From DASQFD01 sp035633255 (GTDB lineage Bacteria > Actinomycetota > Actinomycetes > Actinomycetales > Dermatophilaceae): DNA of 6,362 nt. Numbering within the stretch: position 1 is the first letter of the stretch; every line of letters starts with the position of its first letter. Below are positions 6,236-6,362 of the stretch, piece by piece. The translations under genes and the position numbers were made by a program. Under the pieces are notes generated by a model. The model had not been told where the DNA came from, made no database searches, and worked only from the letters and a program-made list of their open reading frames with translations. The DNA is taken from assembly GCA_035633255.1 (NCBI GenBank), contig DASQFD010000114.1, positions 1 to 6,362 of the forward strand, given 5' to 3'.

Positions 6236-6300
6236 CTTCCATGGCCTCAGACCCTGATCTTTCAGCCGGATGCCTGTGAGGGCCGTGTCATGACGCGGAA

Positions 6301-6362
6301 GTGCCCTTGCTGCAAGGGAAGATCGTGATTGCGAAGTCGCGATCAGCCGAGCAGAAGGGCAC
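6301..6362 (+). ncRNA. Candidate structured RNA or element-end hairpin, probably continuing past the right edge
   Basis: Nearly the whole 62 bases fold into one rod. The outer stem pairs 6301-6313 (GTGCCCTTGCTGC) with 6351-6362 (GCAGAAGGGCAC): 12 pairs with one bulged G at 6309. A 7-by-6 internal loop (6314-6320 and 6345-6350) can form two extra G-C pairs. The inner stem pairs GATCGTGATT (6321-6330) with AGTCGCGATC (6335-6344): ten pairs, two of them G-U, closed by the tetraloop GCGA of the GNRA class. G-U pairs plus a GNRA loop suggest the structure acts as RNA transcribed from the plus strand. The preceding GCGGAA (6295-6300) may extend the stem beyond the edge. Which RNA class it belongs to is unknown to me. 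A non-coding end of an insertion sequence (for example an IS110-type bridge RNA) or a leader of a downstream gene are options, both inference. Confidence 0.5.

Larger units (their letters stand above)
6028..6362. other. Gene-free right flank with repeats and a composition shift
   Basis: I find no supportable gene here. In order the stretch holds a weak hairpin (6034-6049), 14-bp tandem repeats (6071-6125), an inverted pair of GGTATGCC octamers (6185-6235), an imperfect palindrome (6284-6297) and a long structured hairpin (6301-6362). G+C drops to about 60% over 6241-6362 (73 of 122 by hand count), well below the genes to the left. A GTG at 6301 opens a frame to the window edge, but it coincides with the hairpin arm, has no ribosome binding site and encodes nothing I recognise. 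The change of composition and the hairpin suggest a boundary, perhaps to a mobile element or to a leader of a gene outside the window. Confidence 0.55.

Noticed and set aside
2731..6244. The 11-mer CGCTTCCATGG shared between 2731-2741 and 6234-6244
   Set aside because: Chance repeats of this length are expected many times in GC-rich DNA of this size, and the flanks do not continue the match.
6241..6279. ATG at 6241 as the start of a small gene
   Set aside because: The frame stops after 12 codons, with no ribosome binding site.
6301..6362. A GTG-initiated partial ORF running off the right edge (begins MPLLQGKIVIAK)
   Set aside because: It coincides with a nearly complete hairpin, lacks a ribosome binding site and resembles no protein I know. 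It cannot be fully excluded without the downstream sequence.

Overview
The window is GC-rich (clearly above 70% G+C over most of its length), almost devoid of TAT/ATA, uses G/C-ending codons, and carries a Ser/Thr kinase and a histidine-utilisation pair that closely resemble Streptomyces-type proteins. This points to a chromosomal segment of a high-GC actinobacterium. The genus cannot be fixed from the sequence; Micrococcales/Intrasporangiaceae-like is only a guess.

Layout: two genes lie on the minus strand at the left. The first (1-867, cut by the left edge) is a secreted Asp-box/BNR beta-propeller protein. Upstream of it, after a 96-base gap, is a complete membrane-anchored Ser/Thr protein kinase (964-2469) with a cytoplasmic kinase domain, one transmembrane helix, a Ser/Ala/Pro/Gly-rich linker and a small extracellular domain. 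A 277-base divergent gap with a 22-bp tandem repeat separates the kinase from the plus-strand pair hutH (2747-4300, histidine ammonia-lyase) and hutU (4360-6027, urocanate hydratase). HutH converts L-histidine to trans-urocanate and ammonia. HutU hydrates urocanate to 4-imidazolone-5-propionate. The two are almost certainly co-transcribed. The later enzymes (hutI and a formimidoylglutamate hydrolase) are not in the window.

The last 335 bases hold no gene I can support. They start with a weak hairpin after hutU, then a 14-bp tandem repeat, then an inverted pair of the octamer GGTATGCC, then a compositionally different tail (about 60% G+C over 6241-6362). That tail ends in a long imperfect hairpin with a GNRA tetraloop and RNA-style G-U pairs, running up to the window edge.

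The most unusual signals are not genes. (1) Every TAT or ATA trinucleotide I could find in the window (seven) lies inside GTATGCC or its complement, five of them inside GGTATGCC, including codons that depart from the local codon bias to make it. (2) The structured element at the right edge could be a mobile-element end, a guide/bridge-type RNA or a cis-regulatory RNA. (3) Each gap around the hut genes carries a different short tandem duplication close to a GGTATGCC copy.
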